This document shows positions 9,717 through 17,777 of a stretch of 64,000 nucleotides of DNA, in pieces; the first letter of the stretch is position 1; each line of letters begins with the position of its first letter. A program made the translations under genes and the position numbers. The notes under the pieces are model-generated. The model saw nothing but the letters and a program-made list of their open reading frames with translations. It was not told the origin of the DNA and did not search any database. The stretch lies in assembly GCA_000785145.2 (NCBI GenBank), contig JSZA02000009.1:54049-118048 (forward strand), given 5' to 3'. Source of the stretch: Candidatus Thiomargarita nelsonii (lineage in GTDB: Bacteria; Pseudomonadota; Gammaproteobacteria; Beggiatoales; Beggiatoaceae).

Positions 9717-10382
9717 ATGCAAGACACTCTCACAACACTAGCTCAACACCACGTTGATGGTGAAAAATTCATGCAATTGATGAAAGATACGGCTGCCAAC
9801 CGCTTTGATGACGCATTTTGGGCGGTATGGGCAGACTGGATAAGTCCCGTATTGAGCGAGCCGCCACAAATAGCTGATTTTGGCAGTGGTCCCGGCATGT
9901 TATTGCAAAAATTATCTGATCGTTACCCACAAGCACACTTAATGGGTGTAGAATGTGCCCCGTGGATGTTGGCGGAACTGAGTGGCTATAAAGTGATTGA
10001 GCATGATTTACATGAAGCCAATCTACCCATAGCTGATAACAGTCTTGATGCCATCACCGCTATTTTTCTCATTCATGAATTGACACAACCCATACAATTG
10101 TTACAATCTATTCACCGTTGCCTTAAACCGGGCGGACGCTGTTTGATCGTGGATTGGGTGCGTGCGCCCTTAGATGAATATATTGCCTCTGAAGCCAGGG
10201 AGGATATTTTTGATAGCGACACTAGCTATGAGACTTTAAGCAATATTTTTACTCATTTCATGGAACATAATCGTTACAGCCGTGACGATGTTGCTTGGAT
10301 GTTGCAGCGTATGGGTTTTAGCGTTTTAGAAAATGTGCCTTTGCAAAAAGGACGCTTTGGACGCTGGATTGTGGAAAAATAG
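9717..10382 (+). CDS. Class I SAM-dependent methyltransferase
   Basis: 221-aa methyltransferase with SAM motif I IADFGSGPGMLL, motif II-like LPIADNSLDAITAIFLIHEL and post-motif III LKPGGRCLIVDWV (Methyltransf_11/25 type). Start ATG at 9717 is 4 bp after the upstream stop; an earlier in-frame start at 9678 would overlap that gene and has no homology support. The SAM core begins around residue 50 after a small helical region. The substrate cannot be read from the sequence; small-molecule or quinone methylation is possible. A dispersed-repeat gap follows. Confidence 0.78.
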   Translation: MQDTLTTLAQHHVDGEKFMQLMKDTAANRFDDAFWAVWADWISPVLSEPPQIADFGSGPGMLLQKLSDRYPQAHLMGVECAPWMLAELSGYKVIEHDLHEANLPIADNSLDAITAIFLIHELTQPIQLLQSIHRCLKPGGRCLIVDWVRAPLDEYIASEAREDIFDSDTSYETLSNIFTHFMEHNRYSRDDVAWMLQRMGFSVLENVPLQKGRFGRWIVEK

Positions 10383-10426
10383 ATTATTTTTTTATATTAG
10401 ACTGACGCAACTAATTCGACGAGGCG

Positions 10427-10507
10427 CCCAAGATAAATCTTGGACTCCTTTTCTCGTTCCCACGCTCTGCGTGGGAATGCATGTCACGACGCTCCGCGTC
10501 GAATTTT
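10427..10507. repeat. Two dispersed palindromes
   Basis: A CCAAGATAAATCTTGGACTCC copy is followed by a TTCCCACGCTCTGCGTGGGAA hairpin and a GACGCTCCGCGTC hairpin. The same combination appears inverted near 50281-50338. No coding sequence seen. Confidence 0.75.
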
Positions 10508-10529
10508 AAAAACTAGGAACTTTTTTTCA

Positions 10530-11324
10530 ATGGACATTTGGCAGATTATCATCCTCGCAGTCACACAAGGACTGACCGAGTTTTTACCTGTATCGAGTTC
10601 GGCTCACCTGATTTTGTTACCCCACTTAACCGGATGGGAAGATCAAGGAGTCGCTTTTGATGTCGCCGTGCATGTTGGGTCACTCATCGCGGTATTAATG
10701 TATTTTCGTGCAGACTTGAAGCCCTTGTTAGAAAGCTGGATTCAGTCGATAAAAACCAGGCAATTAACGCCAGAAAGTCGTTTAGTCTGGGGTGTTGGAA
10801 TCGGAACCATTCCGGCTGGGCTGCTAGGCTTAGCAATTGCCGGCTTGGATTTTGATGAGTCCCTCAGATCGCCCCTCGTTATTGCTACCACAACGATTGT
10901 CTTTGGCTTGCTACTGGGCTGGGGGGACATGATTGGAAAACGGGAACGCGATGAGTACAGTTTAACGTGGAAAGATATTTTATTGATAGGATTAGCTCAA
11001 GCTCTGGCACTGATTCCGGGCACCTCACGCTCGGGTATTACCATGACAGCCGCCCTACTGTTAGGCATCAACCGTAAGGCAGCCGCACGATTTTCATTTT
11101 TGCTGTCAATTCCAATTATTATCCTTGCGGGTGCCAATGAAAGCTTATCATTAATAGGTACGTCAGTTGACTGGAGCGCTTTATCGCTTGCTGTTGCCTT
11201 TTCGGCAATTAGTGCTTATTTGTGTATCCATGCCTTTATTAGTCTATTGGATCGTATTGGCATGTTACCATTTGTAGTCTATCGTTTAGGATTAGGAATC
11301 GTCTTATTAATCTGGGTGGTTTAA
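10530..11324 (+). CDS. uppP: Undecaprenyl-diphosphate phosphatase
   Basis: 264-aa polytopic inner-membrane enzyme (UppP/BacA) that dephosphorylates undecaprenyl pyrophosphate to recycle the lipid carrier of peptidoglycan and O-antigen synthesis; overexpression gives bacitracin resistance. Both signatures are present: QGLTEFLPVSSSAH at residues 13-26 with the catalytic glutamate E17, and PGTSRSG near 163-169. About eight hydrophobic segments. The ATG at 10530 gives the family's usual N-terminus MDIWQ; an upstream in-frame extension from 10440 would be translated repeat DNA and is rejected. The stop TAA abuts the ATG of the VanZ-like gene, so they are probably an operon. Confidence 0.95.
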   Translation: MDIWQIIILAVTQGLTEFLPVSSSAHLILLPHLTGWEDQGVAFDVAVHVGSLIAVLMYFRADLKPLLESWIQSIKTRQLTPESRLVWGVGIGTIPAGLLGLAIAGLDFDESLRSPLVIATTTIVFGLLLGWGDMIGKRERDEYSLTWKDILLIGLAQALALIPGTSRSGITMTAALLLGINRKAAARFSFLLSIPIIILAGANESLSLIGTSVDWSALSLAVAFSAISAYLCIHAFISLLDRIGMLPFVVYRLGLGIVLLIWVV

Positions 11325-11714
11325 ATGAAAAAAACCTTATCTCCCTTACGTTTTGAAAAATTCTGGCTCGCCATCGGTTTGAGCCTCGTTTTACTGGTGA
11401 TTCTACTCTCTCTGACATCATTGCCAATGCCCTCCGTCAATTCTGGCGACAAAGCTGGGCATGTTTTGGCTTACTTTGTCTTGATGGGCTGGTTTGCACA
11501 GATTTATCACGCGCCCCAGTCGCGTTTTTATTACATGATAGGTTTTTTATGTCTAGGGGGGCTGTTGGAAATCTTGCAAGGCTTAGGCGGGACACGATTT
11601 GCAGAATGGGGTGATATGCTTGCCAATACTATCGGAGTCTTATTGGCTTGGCAATTGACCAAAAATCGCTTTGCTTATGCGTTGGTTTATGTTGAACAAA
11701 AATTGAATTTTTAG
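11325..11714 (+). CDS. VanZ-like family membrane protein
   Basis: 129-aa protein with about four transmembrane segments. It has the VanZ-like signature SGDKAGHVLAYFVLMGWFAQ (D-K-x-x-H) and a C-terminal RFAEWGDMLANTIGVLLAW. VanZ relatives lower sensitivity to teicoplanin in enterococci, but most proteobacterial members are uncharacterised. It starts on the base after the uppP stop (TAAATG), which implies coupled translation and a link to cell-envelope lipid biology. The stop is directly followed by dispersed repeats. Confidence 0.8.
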   Translation: MKKTLSPLRFEKFWLAIGLSLVLLVILLSLTSLPMPSVNSGDKAGHVLAYFVLMGWFAQIYHAPQSRFYYMIGFLCLGGLLEILQGLGGTRFAEWGDMLANTIGVLLAWQLTKNRFAYALVYVEQKLNF

Positions 11715-11788
11715 GTCCAAAATTCGACGCGGAGCGTCGAGGCATGCACTCACTCCACTTCGCTCCGTTACTGCGTTTCCCACGCTCT

Positions 11789-11980
11789 GCGCACTCTCTT
11801 ATACACAAGGGCAACCATAAAGGATTGCCCCTACAGAATCCGACGGTTTGTAGGGGCAACACCCTAGTGGTTGCCCCATGGAGCGTTTAATGATTAAAGC
11901 AATTAAATCAATTATTTGGGCAACCATAAAGGATTGCCCCTACAGTATAAGAGAGTGCGCTTCGCTAAGGGAACGAGAAA
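11789..11980. repeat. Inverted-repeat element, GCGCACTCTCTTATAC ends
   Basis: The left arm GCGCACTCTCTTATAC at 11789 is matched by GTATAAGAGAGTGCGC at 11945-11960, which continues into TTCGCTAAGGGAACGAGAAA. The interior carries GGCAACCATAAAGGATTGCCCCTAC repeats. A related element lies at 19834-19978. It looks like a non-autonomous mobile element; no target duplication was identified. Confidence 0.6.
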
Positions 11981-11997
11981 AATATTTTTGGGTGGCT

Positions 11998-12831
11998 CTA
12001 CTCCCCTGGAGTACATTCACCAGCACAAGGCAGGCTAAATACCTGTTTATCTTCCAAACGTAATGCCGTTAACGCGCCCCCCCAAAGACACCCAGTATCC
12101 AGTGCATACACGCCGTTTTCCGCATAATAGCCCAAAGTCGACCAATGCCCAAAAATAATCTGTTGGTTGCGAGTGGCGCGATGAGGCCACCAAAACCAAG
12201 GCTTATCTTCATCATTGAGATAAAACGAGGGGGCTGCCTTCTTTTTCATGGCTAATTTGCCTTTGGCATTGCAATAACGCAAGCGCGTCAAACAATTTGT
12301 GATAAAACGCAGCCTATCCCACCCTGTCAGTTTCTCTGACCATTTTTTTGGCTCATTACCATAGAGATTAGCCAAATATTCTCGGTATTTTTGACCGCTT
12401 AATGCTTTTTCAACTTCGCTTGCACACTGACGCGCTTGCAATAAGTCCCATTGCGGCGGTAGTCCGGCATGAATCAGGGTGAATCCGAGTTCAGGATCGT
12501 GATGGAGAAAGGGACGATGACGTAACCATTCTAGCAATTCTTCTCTGTCTGGGGCTTCTAAGATGGGGGTCAGTGTGTCCCCTGGTTTAAGATATCCGGT
12601 GTTACCATAGGCAACCGCCAGAAGATGCAAATCATGATTACCCAAGACGACGATGGCACGTTCTTTTAATTTTTTAATGTACCGTAAGACTTCTAGTGAT
12701 TGTGGCCCCCGATTCACTAAGTCGCCGGTACACCATAGGACATCTTGACTGGGGTTAAAATGGATAAGTTCAAGTAACTGTTGTAATTCCGTGTAACAGC
12801 CTTGTATATCACCGATGGCATAAGTTGACAT
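11998..12831 (-). CDS. apaH: Symmetrical bis(5'-nucleosyl)-tetraphosphatase
   Basis: 277-aa metallophosphoesterase that cleaves Ap4A to two ADP, limiting this stress alarmone, and also decaps Np4-capped RNA in enterobacteria. Metal ligands are visible in order: GDIQGC (residues 7-12), GDLVNRGP (~36), GNHD (~64) and HAGLPPQW. Length matches the family (~275-280). It lies downstream of the tRNA-His terminator on the same strand. The start ATG is followed by STYAIGDIQG exactly as in homologues. A dispersed-repeat element lies beyond its stop. Confidence 0.95.
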   Translation of the reverse strand: MSTYAIGDIQGCYTELQQLLELIHFNPSQDVLWCTGDLVNRGPQSLEVLRYIKKLKERAIVVLGNHDLHLLAVAYGNTGYLKPGDTLTPILEAPDREELLEWLRHRPFLHHDPELGFTLIHAGLPPQWDLLQARQCASEVEKALSGQKYREYLANLYGNEPKKWSEKLTGWDRLRFITNCLTRLRYCNAKGKLAMKKKAAPSFYLNDEDKPWFWWPHRATRNQQIIFGHWSTLGYYAENGVYALDTGCLWGGALTALRLEDKQVFSLPCAGECTPGE

Positions 12832-12851
12832 AATTGCAAATAAAAAAAATA

Positions 12852-12892
12852 AAAAAAAATCCCCCTAACCCATCGGGTTAGGGGGATTTTTT
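12852..12892 (-). terminator. Intrinsic terminator of the tRNA cluster
   Basis: A GC-rich stem, ATCCCCCTAACCC / GGGTTAGGGGGAT with a 4-nt loop, is followed on the minus strand by a run of T. It lies 4 bp beyond the tRNA-His CCA end and just upstream of apaH. Confidence 0.93.
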
Positions 12893-12896
12893 GATA

Positions 12897-12972
12897 TGGG
12901 GTGAGCGATGGGGCTTGAACCCACGACCACCGGAACCACAATCCGGAGCTCTACCAGCTGAGCTACGCCCAC
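12897..12972 (-). tRNA. tRNA-His (GUG)
   Basis: Folds as a canonical 76-nt tRNA. Acceptor GTGGGCG pairs with CGCTCAC (one G-U), the D stem is GCTC/GAGC, the anticodon loop is TTGTGGT with anticodon GTG, and the T arm is GTGGG TTCAAGC CCCAT (one mismatch at the end). Discriminator C and CCA are encoded. The first G corresponds to the histidine-specific G-1. Confidence 0.95.
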
Positions 12973-12981
12973 CATAAACAT

Positions 12982-13307
12982 CGCGCCCGGCAGGATTCGA
13001 ACCTGCGACCCTCGGCTTCATACCACTATAGCTTTCGCTACCAAAACATGCGTTTCGTTTGTGGTCTGGACCATGTCTTTACCCTCTCAGGTATGGTGCG
13101 TATGGCCTCTACGGAACCCTAGAATAGTTACCAGCAAACAAAATGAGCCCCTTCACTATTCTCTCGGTTTCCTCGGCATTGCCATTTAACAGGTTTCACC
13201 GATATAGCACCATCCACCATAACGGTTCCTGTTTCCCGTCATGGGTCCAATTTTGCTTACACAAAAAAAAGAAGGCCGATGCTCTAGTCCAACTGAGCTA
13301 CAGGCGC
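12982..13307 (-). tRNA. tRNA-Arg (UCU), interrupted by a group I intron
   Basis: 5' exon 13307-13270 carries acceptor GCGCCTG, D arm GCTC-AGTTGGACTA-GAGC, anticodon stem TCGGC and loop start CTTCT. 3' exon 13018-12982 carries AA-GCCGA, variable loop GGGTC, T arm GCAGG TTCGAAT CCTGC, acceptor CGGGCGC and discriminator G. Joined, they give a perfect 75-nt cloverleaf with anticodon TCT. Unlike the two neighbouring tRNAs, CCA is not encoded. The gap lies between positions 36 and 37 of the anticodon loop. Confidence 0.93.
13019..13269 (-). other. Group I self-splicing intron (251 nt) in tRNA-Arg
   Basis: The 5' splice site follows a U (tRNA U36) and the intron ends in G, as group I introns require. 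The R-like (AGAGGCCAUACG, around 13110-13099) and S-like (AAAGACAUGGUCC, around 13080-13068) elements pair to form P7: G-C, G-U, C-G, C-G, A-U, U-A. A P-like GACGGGAAAC (~13240) and a Q-like AAUGCCGAGG (~13180) precede them. A UAGC-GAAA-GCUA tetraloop hairpin sits near the 3' end. Size and location match known tRNA group I introns. No open frame long enough for a homing endonuclease. P1/internal guide pairing was not resolved convincingly. Confidence 0.88.
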
Positions 13308-13344
13308 ATAAAATATATATATATAATACTAAATTAAATTTTTT

Positions 13345-13421
13345 TGGTCGGGGTAGAGGGATTTGAACCCCCGACACCTTGGTCCCAAACCAAGTGCGCT
13401 ACCAGACTGCGCTATACCCCG
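13345..13421 (-). tRNA. tRNA-Pro (UGG)
   Basis: 77-nt tRNA. Acceptor CGGGGTA pairs with TACCCCG, the anticodon arm is CTTGG-TTTGGGA-CCAAG (anticodon TGG), the T arm is CGGGG TTCAAAT CCCTC (one mismatch), and discriminator A and CCA are encoded. It is first in the run Pro-Arg-His, reminiscent of the argX-hisR-leuT-proM cluster of other gammaproteobacteria. Confidence 0.95.
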
Positions 13422-13438
13422 TTGTTATCGAGGTGCGG

Positions 13439-13467
13439 ATCATACACCTACAAAATTTTTTCGTCAA
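13439..13467 (-). promoter_or_regulatory. Sigma-70 promoter of the tRNA cluster
   Basis: On the minus strand: -35 TTGACG (13467-13462), a 17-bp spacer, -10 TATGAT (13444-13439), then a GC-rich discriminator CCGCACC. The tRNA-Pro 5' end lies 18 bp downstream of the -10 box. The GC-rich discriminator is typical of stringently controlled stable-RNA promoters. Confidence 0.85.
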
Positions 13468-13640
13468 CACTTAAATGAAAATAATCCGCACGATTATTAC
13501 TTATCTATTTGAATATTAATAAAAAAAAATATAAAAAAATTGTATTTTTGTTGTTTCGGGAATTTCGCTGCGCGGATTTCCCGCTCCTCTGGTCAGCGAA
13601 GCTAAACCATTTAAACTGTAAACTTGAAGGGTGCCAAAAT

Positions 13641-15275
13641 TTACTCTCCACTAAAAAAGGCATATTGTCCCACTTGGCAACGATTATTTTTTAACTGGCT
13701 AATAATATCGCTAGGCTCTGGAATATTGGGCTGACTATCAAGCAATAAGCTATGCAAGCCCTTAGCCGGTTGGGTGCATAACAGCACCACTAAATCATCG
13801 CCTCCAAAAGGCGGCACCACTGTCGTCGGGGGCATGGTGTAGGGAAATTGCTGTACAAGCAATGGATCTTTATACTTGGTATCTGGATATAAAAATTGTA
13901 ACTCCCCATTTCCCGCCAGATTAATTAAGGTTAATGCCTTTAAGCCTTCCGCCCTATCCCCGGGTTCAATGCTAAACTGCAATACATCCCCTTGTTTATG
14001 TAAACCATCTCCCTTGTCCAAGGAAATACGAATTGGTTTGAGGCTCATATCAAATTGCGTTTCTAAAACTTTTAATAAACGCTCTTTATCTACCATCCGT
14101 TGCCAGTCCTCAAGCGCGTCGCTTGGCAAAGTGGTGATTTTGTCACCCGTGTTGTTAAATACCGCCGTTTTTTGTTGTTTATTAACAACAAATAGCAAAT
14201 CAAAGCTTTGAGAAGAGTTAACCAAACGGACATGCTTTAAGCCTTGAGGAGCATTACCCGGCTGCACTACGATACGAATTTCAGAATTGGGCGGTGGTTG
14301 TGGCGCTTTACTTTGCAAATTAAACACCACCTTTGTATCACCGCGTGGCAATAATTTGGGTTTTTGTTGCTCTCCCATATGAATGCTAATCTTCTCTTTT
14401 AAAAAATTTTCTAGCTCGTTACGTTCTAAAACCCCGTTTTGGTTGCCATCCGCTTTGCCACTTAAAGCTTGGGCCAAAAACCAACTTAAAGCACCATGCG
14501 GTTTATCATCAAAAATGGTTTCTGGCACTTGCAAGTTATCACTATCTACACCAGTAATCAGGGTGACATGGGCAGGCAGGGGATCACTATCGCTTTGAGT
14601 TGGCAACGGGAGAAACGGCGGGGGCGCATCCGGTTCAATATTCCAATATCCACCAGTGCGAACATGCCGCCAAGGTCGTGCGAGAGTTCGTACCAAGCCG
14701 CTAGAATGACATGAATCTGCTATAAATAAAATATTAATATTCTTATCACTGACTTTTTTAAATATGCCATACAATTCTTCATCGAGGATGCGTCCTTGAG
14801 TGGGCTCATTGGGATTAAAGTCATGAAACATGATAGTTTCATCTTTCCCATCTTTTTCATCTAAGGGCTCAACATCAGGTTGCTGTCCGCCGTGTCCGGC
14901 AAAGGTTAAGATCAGCGTATCTCCAGGCTTGGCTTGTTTTACCATGCCTTGCCAAGCGCGAATAAAGGCAGCACGGGTGGCTTGTGCATTGAGTAATACC
15001 CGTGAGTCAGGCACTTGCACTTTTTGACGGCGCAAAGTATCCCTTAATAATGATGCGTCATTGACTGCCCCTTCTAGGTTTATGAGGCGATTTCCGTCGG
15101 CGTATTGATATTGGTCAATACCGACAATGAGCGCATGTTGAGTATTTTTACGAGTTTGGACAACCTGCCTACTTTTATTCTCGTTTTGTGCTACTTTTTC
15201 ACCTGAGCGAGGTTCATTAGGGCAAGCTTGGATGATACTCAACAGACAAAGTATATAAACTGTTCGTTGAAACAT
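13641..15275 (-). CDS. Caspase-family (C14) lipoprotein with DUF4384-like tail
   Basis: 544-aa secreted cysteine peptidase of the metacaspase/caspase type. The N-terminus (MFQRTVYILCLLSIIQAC) is a probable lipoprotein signal with Cys as the lipidated residue. The p20-like domain has the catalytic His in TFAGHGG (~127) and Cys in FIADSCHSSG (~189), preceded by an ALIVGIDQYQYADG strand. The C-terminal ~170 residues resemble DUF4384 (KQGDVLQFSIEPGD...GELQFLYPD). ATG at 15275 is chosen because GAGG precedes it and the signal peptide follows; an earlier in-frame start would bury the signal. A similar protease occurs at 47144-49732. Substrate and role (stress, cell death or signalling) unknown. Confidence 0.88.
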   Translation of the reverse strand: MFQRTVYILCLLSIIQACPNEPRSGEKVAQNENKSRQVVQTRKNTQHALIVGIDQYQYADGNRLINLEGAVNDASLLRDTLRRQKVQVPDSRVLLNAQATRAAFIRAWQGMVKQAKPGDTLILTFAGHGGQQPDVEPLDEKDGKDETIMFHDFNPNEPTQGRILDEELYGIFKKVSDKNINILFIADSCHSSGLVRTLARPWRHVRTGGYWNIEPDAPPPFLPLPTQSDSDPLPAHVTLITGVDSDNLQVPETIFDDKPHGALSWFLAQALSGKADGNQNGVLERNELENFLKEKISIHMGEQQKPKLLPRGDTKVVFNLQSKAPQPPPNSEIRIVVQPGNAPQGLKHVRLVNSSQSFDLLFVVNKQQKTAVFNNTGDKITTLPSDALEDWQRMVDKERLLKVLETQFDMSLKPIRISLDKGDGLHKQGDVLQFSIEPGDRAEGLKALTLINLAGNGELQFLYPDTKYKDPLLVQQFPYTMPPTTVVPPFGGDDLVVLLCTQPAKGLHSLLLDSQPNIPEPSDIISQLKNNRCQVGQYAFFSGE

Positions 15276-15336
15276 AATAACCTCGCTTAATTTATCTGAT
15301 AAAATGACACGCACACACTCACTAAGCCACAAAACA

Positions 15337-15657
15337 ATGATTGAAACTTACTATCGCTACCATGTATTTTTCTGCACCAACCAACGTGCCGAAGATCAAC
15401 GTTGTTGTCAAAATCACAATGCACAGGCGATGCGCGACTATTTAAAAAAACGCACCAAAGATTTAGGGATAATCGGGCGCGGTGCGGTACGCGCCAATAA
15501 TGCGGGCTGCATGGATCGTTGTGCCAAGGGTCCTGTGCTAGTCGTTTATCCTGAAGGGGTGTGGTACAGCTATAAAGATAAAGCAGATATTGATGAAATC
15601 ATTTTTGAGCATCTACAAAACGGGCGCGTTGTTGAACGTCTTAGGTTAGTAGATTGA
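15337..15657 (+). CDS. (2Fe-2S) ferredoxin, thioredoxin-like
   Basis: 106-aa thioredoxin-fold ferredoxin (the Aquifex Fd4/ClostridialFd-like group). Cluster ligands are C near residue 12 (FFCTNQ), CC 11 residues later and the GCMDRCAKGP pair, giving the C-x(11)-C ... C-x(3)-C pattern of the family. Motifs VLVVYPEGVWY and VVERL at the C-terminus are also typical. ATG at 15337 is preferred; an in-frame ATG at 15304 would add 11 residues. Divergent from the caspase gene with about 60 bp between starts. Electron-transfer partner unknown. A bidirectional terminator follows. Confidence 0.85.
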   Translation: MIETYYRYHVFFCTNQRAEDQRCCQNHNAQAMRDYLKKRTKDLGIIGRGAVRANNAGCMDRCAKGPVLVVYPEGVWYSYKDKADIDEIIFEHLQNGRVVERLRLVD

Positions 15658-15683
15658 TCCATCCTCAAAAAAAATTTCAATCT

Positions 15684-15719
15684 AAAAATCCTATTTCTTT
15701 AAGAAATAGGATTTTTTTT
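15684..15719. terminator. Bidirectional intrinsic terminator hairpin
   Basis: AAATCCTATTTC / GAAATAGGATTT stem flanked by A-run and T-run, between the convergent ferredoxin gene and the small membrane protein gene. The stem sequence is a dispersed family in this window (7402, 37052, 52505). Confidence 0.8.
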
Positions 15720-15745
15720 AATCGCGTTTCAATTCAGACTTGGTA

Positions 15746-15940
15746 TTAAAGCCGTTTCTTTAAAAATTCAAAAAAGCCTTGTTTACGTAAAAACCAGATT
15801 ATCACTCCTAGCAAAATACCATAAACTAAAATTTCGATTAAAACCACAAATAAGCTAATAAGGCTCGTAGAAACAACATAAGCCAGATAGAGTGCGATAA
15901 TTGCCAAGGCACCGTAGCCTATATATTGCTGTGGGGTCAC
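15746..15940 (-). CDS. Small two-helix membrane protein, unknown function
   Basis: 64 aa with two hydrophobic helices (about 8-28 and 33-50) and a basic C-terminus (LRKQGFFEFLKKRL). Start is GTG at 15940 with GGAG 8 bp upstream; a nearby ATG is out of frame and hits a stop at once. Not recognised as a named family. It stands alone, convergent with the ferredoxin gene. Probably real because of its RBS and coherent membrane topology. Confidence 0.6.
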   Translation of the reverse strand: MTPQQYIGYGALAIIALYLAYVVSTSLISLFVVLIEILVYGILLGVIIWFLRKQGFFEFLKKRL

Positions 15941-16472
15941 TTCATTTTCTCCGATACATTTTTATTAACAAATGTTTCCATTCGCTAACATGCCCCTAAG
16001 GGGAGGTATCTCTCAAAGCCTTAACAAAAGTCAAGGCGCTATGATGAGGTATGATTACCTTGGTTCTCGGTATTTAACCTCATCAAATACGCTCGCCATT
16101 TTACCTAACCAACGATTTTAGGTTAGAACCACAACACAACGTGAGCTTGCGCTCACGTTAGCCACTTTATAAACGGACTTGCCAAAAAAAATCAAGCATT
16201 TTTTTTGAGTTAGTAAATAAATTCCGTGTGATTATGCTTAAGGTAATTATTAATTTATTTGTCTCAGCACTCTATAAAGGTTAACGCTGATGGAAAATTT
16301 ACAACCCCATTATTTTATGTTGATGAAAGTTTGTTAATGAAAAGGGTACTATACATCAACCGCCGTTTAGCTCGTCCAAAGCTAAAGCTTTGGACTCCAA
16401 TGTTTCATATAGGCTAAAGCCTGTATTTTATCTTATCGCCAATTCTGGTAAGCTATCATCAATTTTGCTAAG
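15941..16472. other. Intergenic region with hairpin, no gene seen
   Basis: AT-rich gap. A strong hairpin AACGTGAGC-TTGC-GCTCACGTT lies near 16138-16160 and a CCAAAGCTAAAGCTTTGG copy at 16377-16395. No open frame here looks coding. Confidence 0.6.
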
Positions 16473-16702
16473 CTCTTACTTTAAAACGCCAAAACCACAA
16501 AAAGCGGCGGCTGTTTGCTCTAAGGGGAAAGCTCCCTTGGGTGATAAACCATCTATCACCTTTAATTATATATATAATTAAGGCAACCACAAGGGATTGC
16601 CCCTACACAGATTTTGAGGCTAATCTTATATTAATTATGTTTAAAGAAAAAAAAATCGTACTACAAATAATTATTGTCTGTCAAGATTTAATTTTTTGAT
16701 TG
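16473..16702. repeat. Inverted partner of the repeat at 23574-23812
   Basis: Blocks such as TTACTTTAAAACGCCAAAAC, GGTGATAAACCATCTATCAC and ATAATTATTGTCTGTCAAGA recur in the same order, inverted, at 23574-23812. The cores diverge: this copy carries a GGCAACCACAAGGGATTGCC insertion. The two copies bracket about 7 kb. Confidence 0.8.
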
Positions 16703-16767
16703 GCTATTTCATAAAATTTAAATGATTTTATTATTTTGAAATAAAACAAACCTGCTGGAGAAAAAAT

Positions 16768-17730
16768 ATGCGTTCAATTTGTCTATTAGGCGGAACGGGA
16801 TTTGTTGGAAAACATCTTGCTAATCGTTTGTATCAAATGGGCTGGCAAGTACGGGTTTTGACGCGGCGGCGCGATCAACATCGTGATTTGTTGGTATTGC
16901 CCACCTTGGAGCTGGTCGAAACCGATGTTTATGATCAAAAACAACTGAATGAGCAATTAGCTGGCTGCGATGCCGTGATTAATTTGGTTGGCATTCTCAA
17001 TGAAACCGGACATGACGGTGCTGGTTTTCGCAAAGCCCATGTTGAATTTCCTCAACAAGTGATTTCAGCCTGTAAAGCGAATAATATAAAACGTTTATTG
17101 CATATGAGTGCCTTAAACGCCGGGGCTGGGAAAAGTCACTATTTGCGTACCAAAGGCGAAGCCGAGGATTTAGTCCACGCCACCGAAGATTTACACGTCA
17201 CCAGTTTCAGACCTTCAGTGATTTTTGGAGAAGATGACTCCTTTTTTAATCGTTTTGCGGCATTATTGCGTGTTCCATCTCCGATATTTATGTTACCCTC
17301 TGGGTATGCTAAGTTTGCCCCTGTGTGGGTCAATGATGTCGTAGAAGCGATGCTGAAAACGCTGGTCAGTCATGAACACGACGGACAACGTTATAATTTA
17401 TGCGGCCCCAAAGTTTACACCTTGGAAGAATTAGTCGCCTATACCGCCAAACTGCTCGGCGTAAAACGCGACATCATCCCTTTAAAGGAGACGCCTTCCA
17501 AGTGGGCAGCATTTATTATGGAAAGAATCCCGGGTAAGCCCTACTCTTTAGATAATTTCCACTCATCACTCGTGGAAAGCGTCTGTGGTGATAACAATCA
17601 TCTGTCTCAATTGGGCATCACTCCCCAAGCAGTAGAAACCGTTATGCCTAAATATCTCTCCGCTTCAACGTCCAGAGAGTTGTATTCAAATTTTCGGTAT
17701 TTGGCAGGTAGAGATTTACAAAGGCTTTAA
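16768..17730 (+). CDS. NDUFA9-like NAD(P)-binding protein (atypical SDR)
   Basis: 320-aa extended/atypical short-chain dehydrogenase of the complex I NDUFA9 subunit family. The Rossmann motif LLGGTGFVGKH is at residues 6-16, followed by NLVGILNE and the central KTKGEAED-like LRTKGEAEDLV and SFRPSVIFGEDDSFFNRFA. In bacteria these proteins are usually free-standing and bind NADPH; a role in quinone or respiratory-complex maintenance is inferred only. RBS GGAG precedes the ATG by 7 bp. A dispersed palindrome follows the stop. Confidence 0.85.
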   Translation: MRSICLLGGTGFVGKHLANRLYQMGWQVRVLTRRRDQHRDLLVLPTLELVETDVYDQKQLNEQLAGCDAVINLVGILNETGHDGAGFRKAHVEFPQQVISACKANNIKRLLHMSALNAGAGKSHYLRTKGEAEDLVHATEDLHVTSFRPSVIFGEDDSFFNRFAALLRVPSPIFMLPSGYAKFAPVWVNDVVEAMLKTLVSHEHDGQRYNLCGPKVYTLEELVAYTAKLLGVKRDIIPLKETPSKWAAFIMERIPGKPYSLDNFHSSLVESVCGDNNHLSQLGITPQAVETVMPKYLSASTSRELYSNFRYLAGRDLQRL

Positions 17731-17740
17731 AAAAAACGCT

Positions 17741-17777
17741 AGGAGTCCAAGATTTATCTTGGACGTCTTGGACTCCT
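17741..17777. repeat. AGGAGTCCAAGATTTATCTT-family palindrome
   Basis: Head-to-head partial copies form a hairpin between the convergent NDUFA9-like and sixA genes; it may act as a bidirectional terminator-like structure. Confidence 0.7.

Noticed and set aside
10440..10529. N-terminal extension of UppP
   Set aside because: The extra codons are translated palindromic repeats; the family starts at MDIWQ (10530).
13143..13377. Short open frames inside the tRNA-Arg intron and around it, as a homing endonuclease
   Set aside because: Only about 60 codons, no LAGLIDADG/GIY-YIG/HNH motif, and they overlap tRNA sequence.
16390..16581. 63-codon frame upstream of the NDUFA9-like gene
   Set aside because: Made of dispersed repeat sequence, no RBS; treated as part of the inverted repeat.
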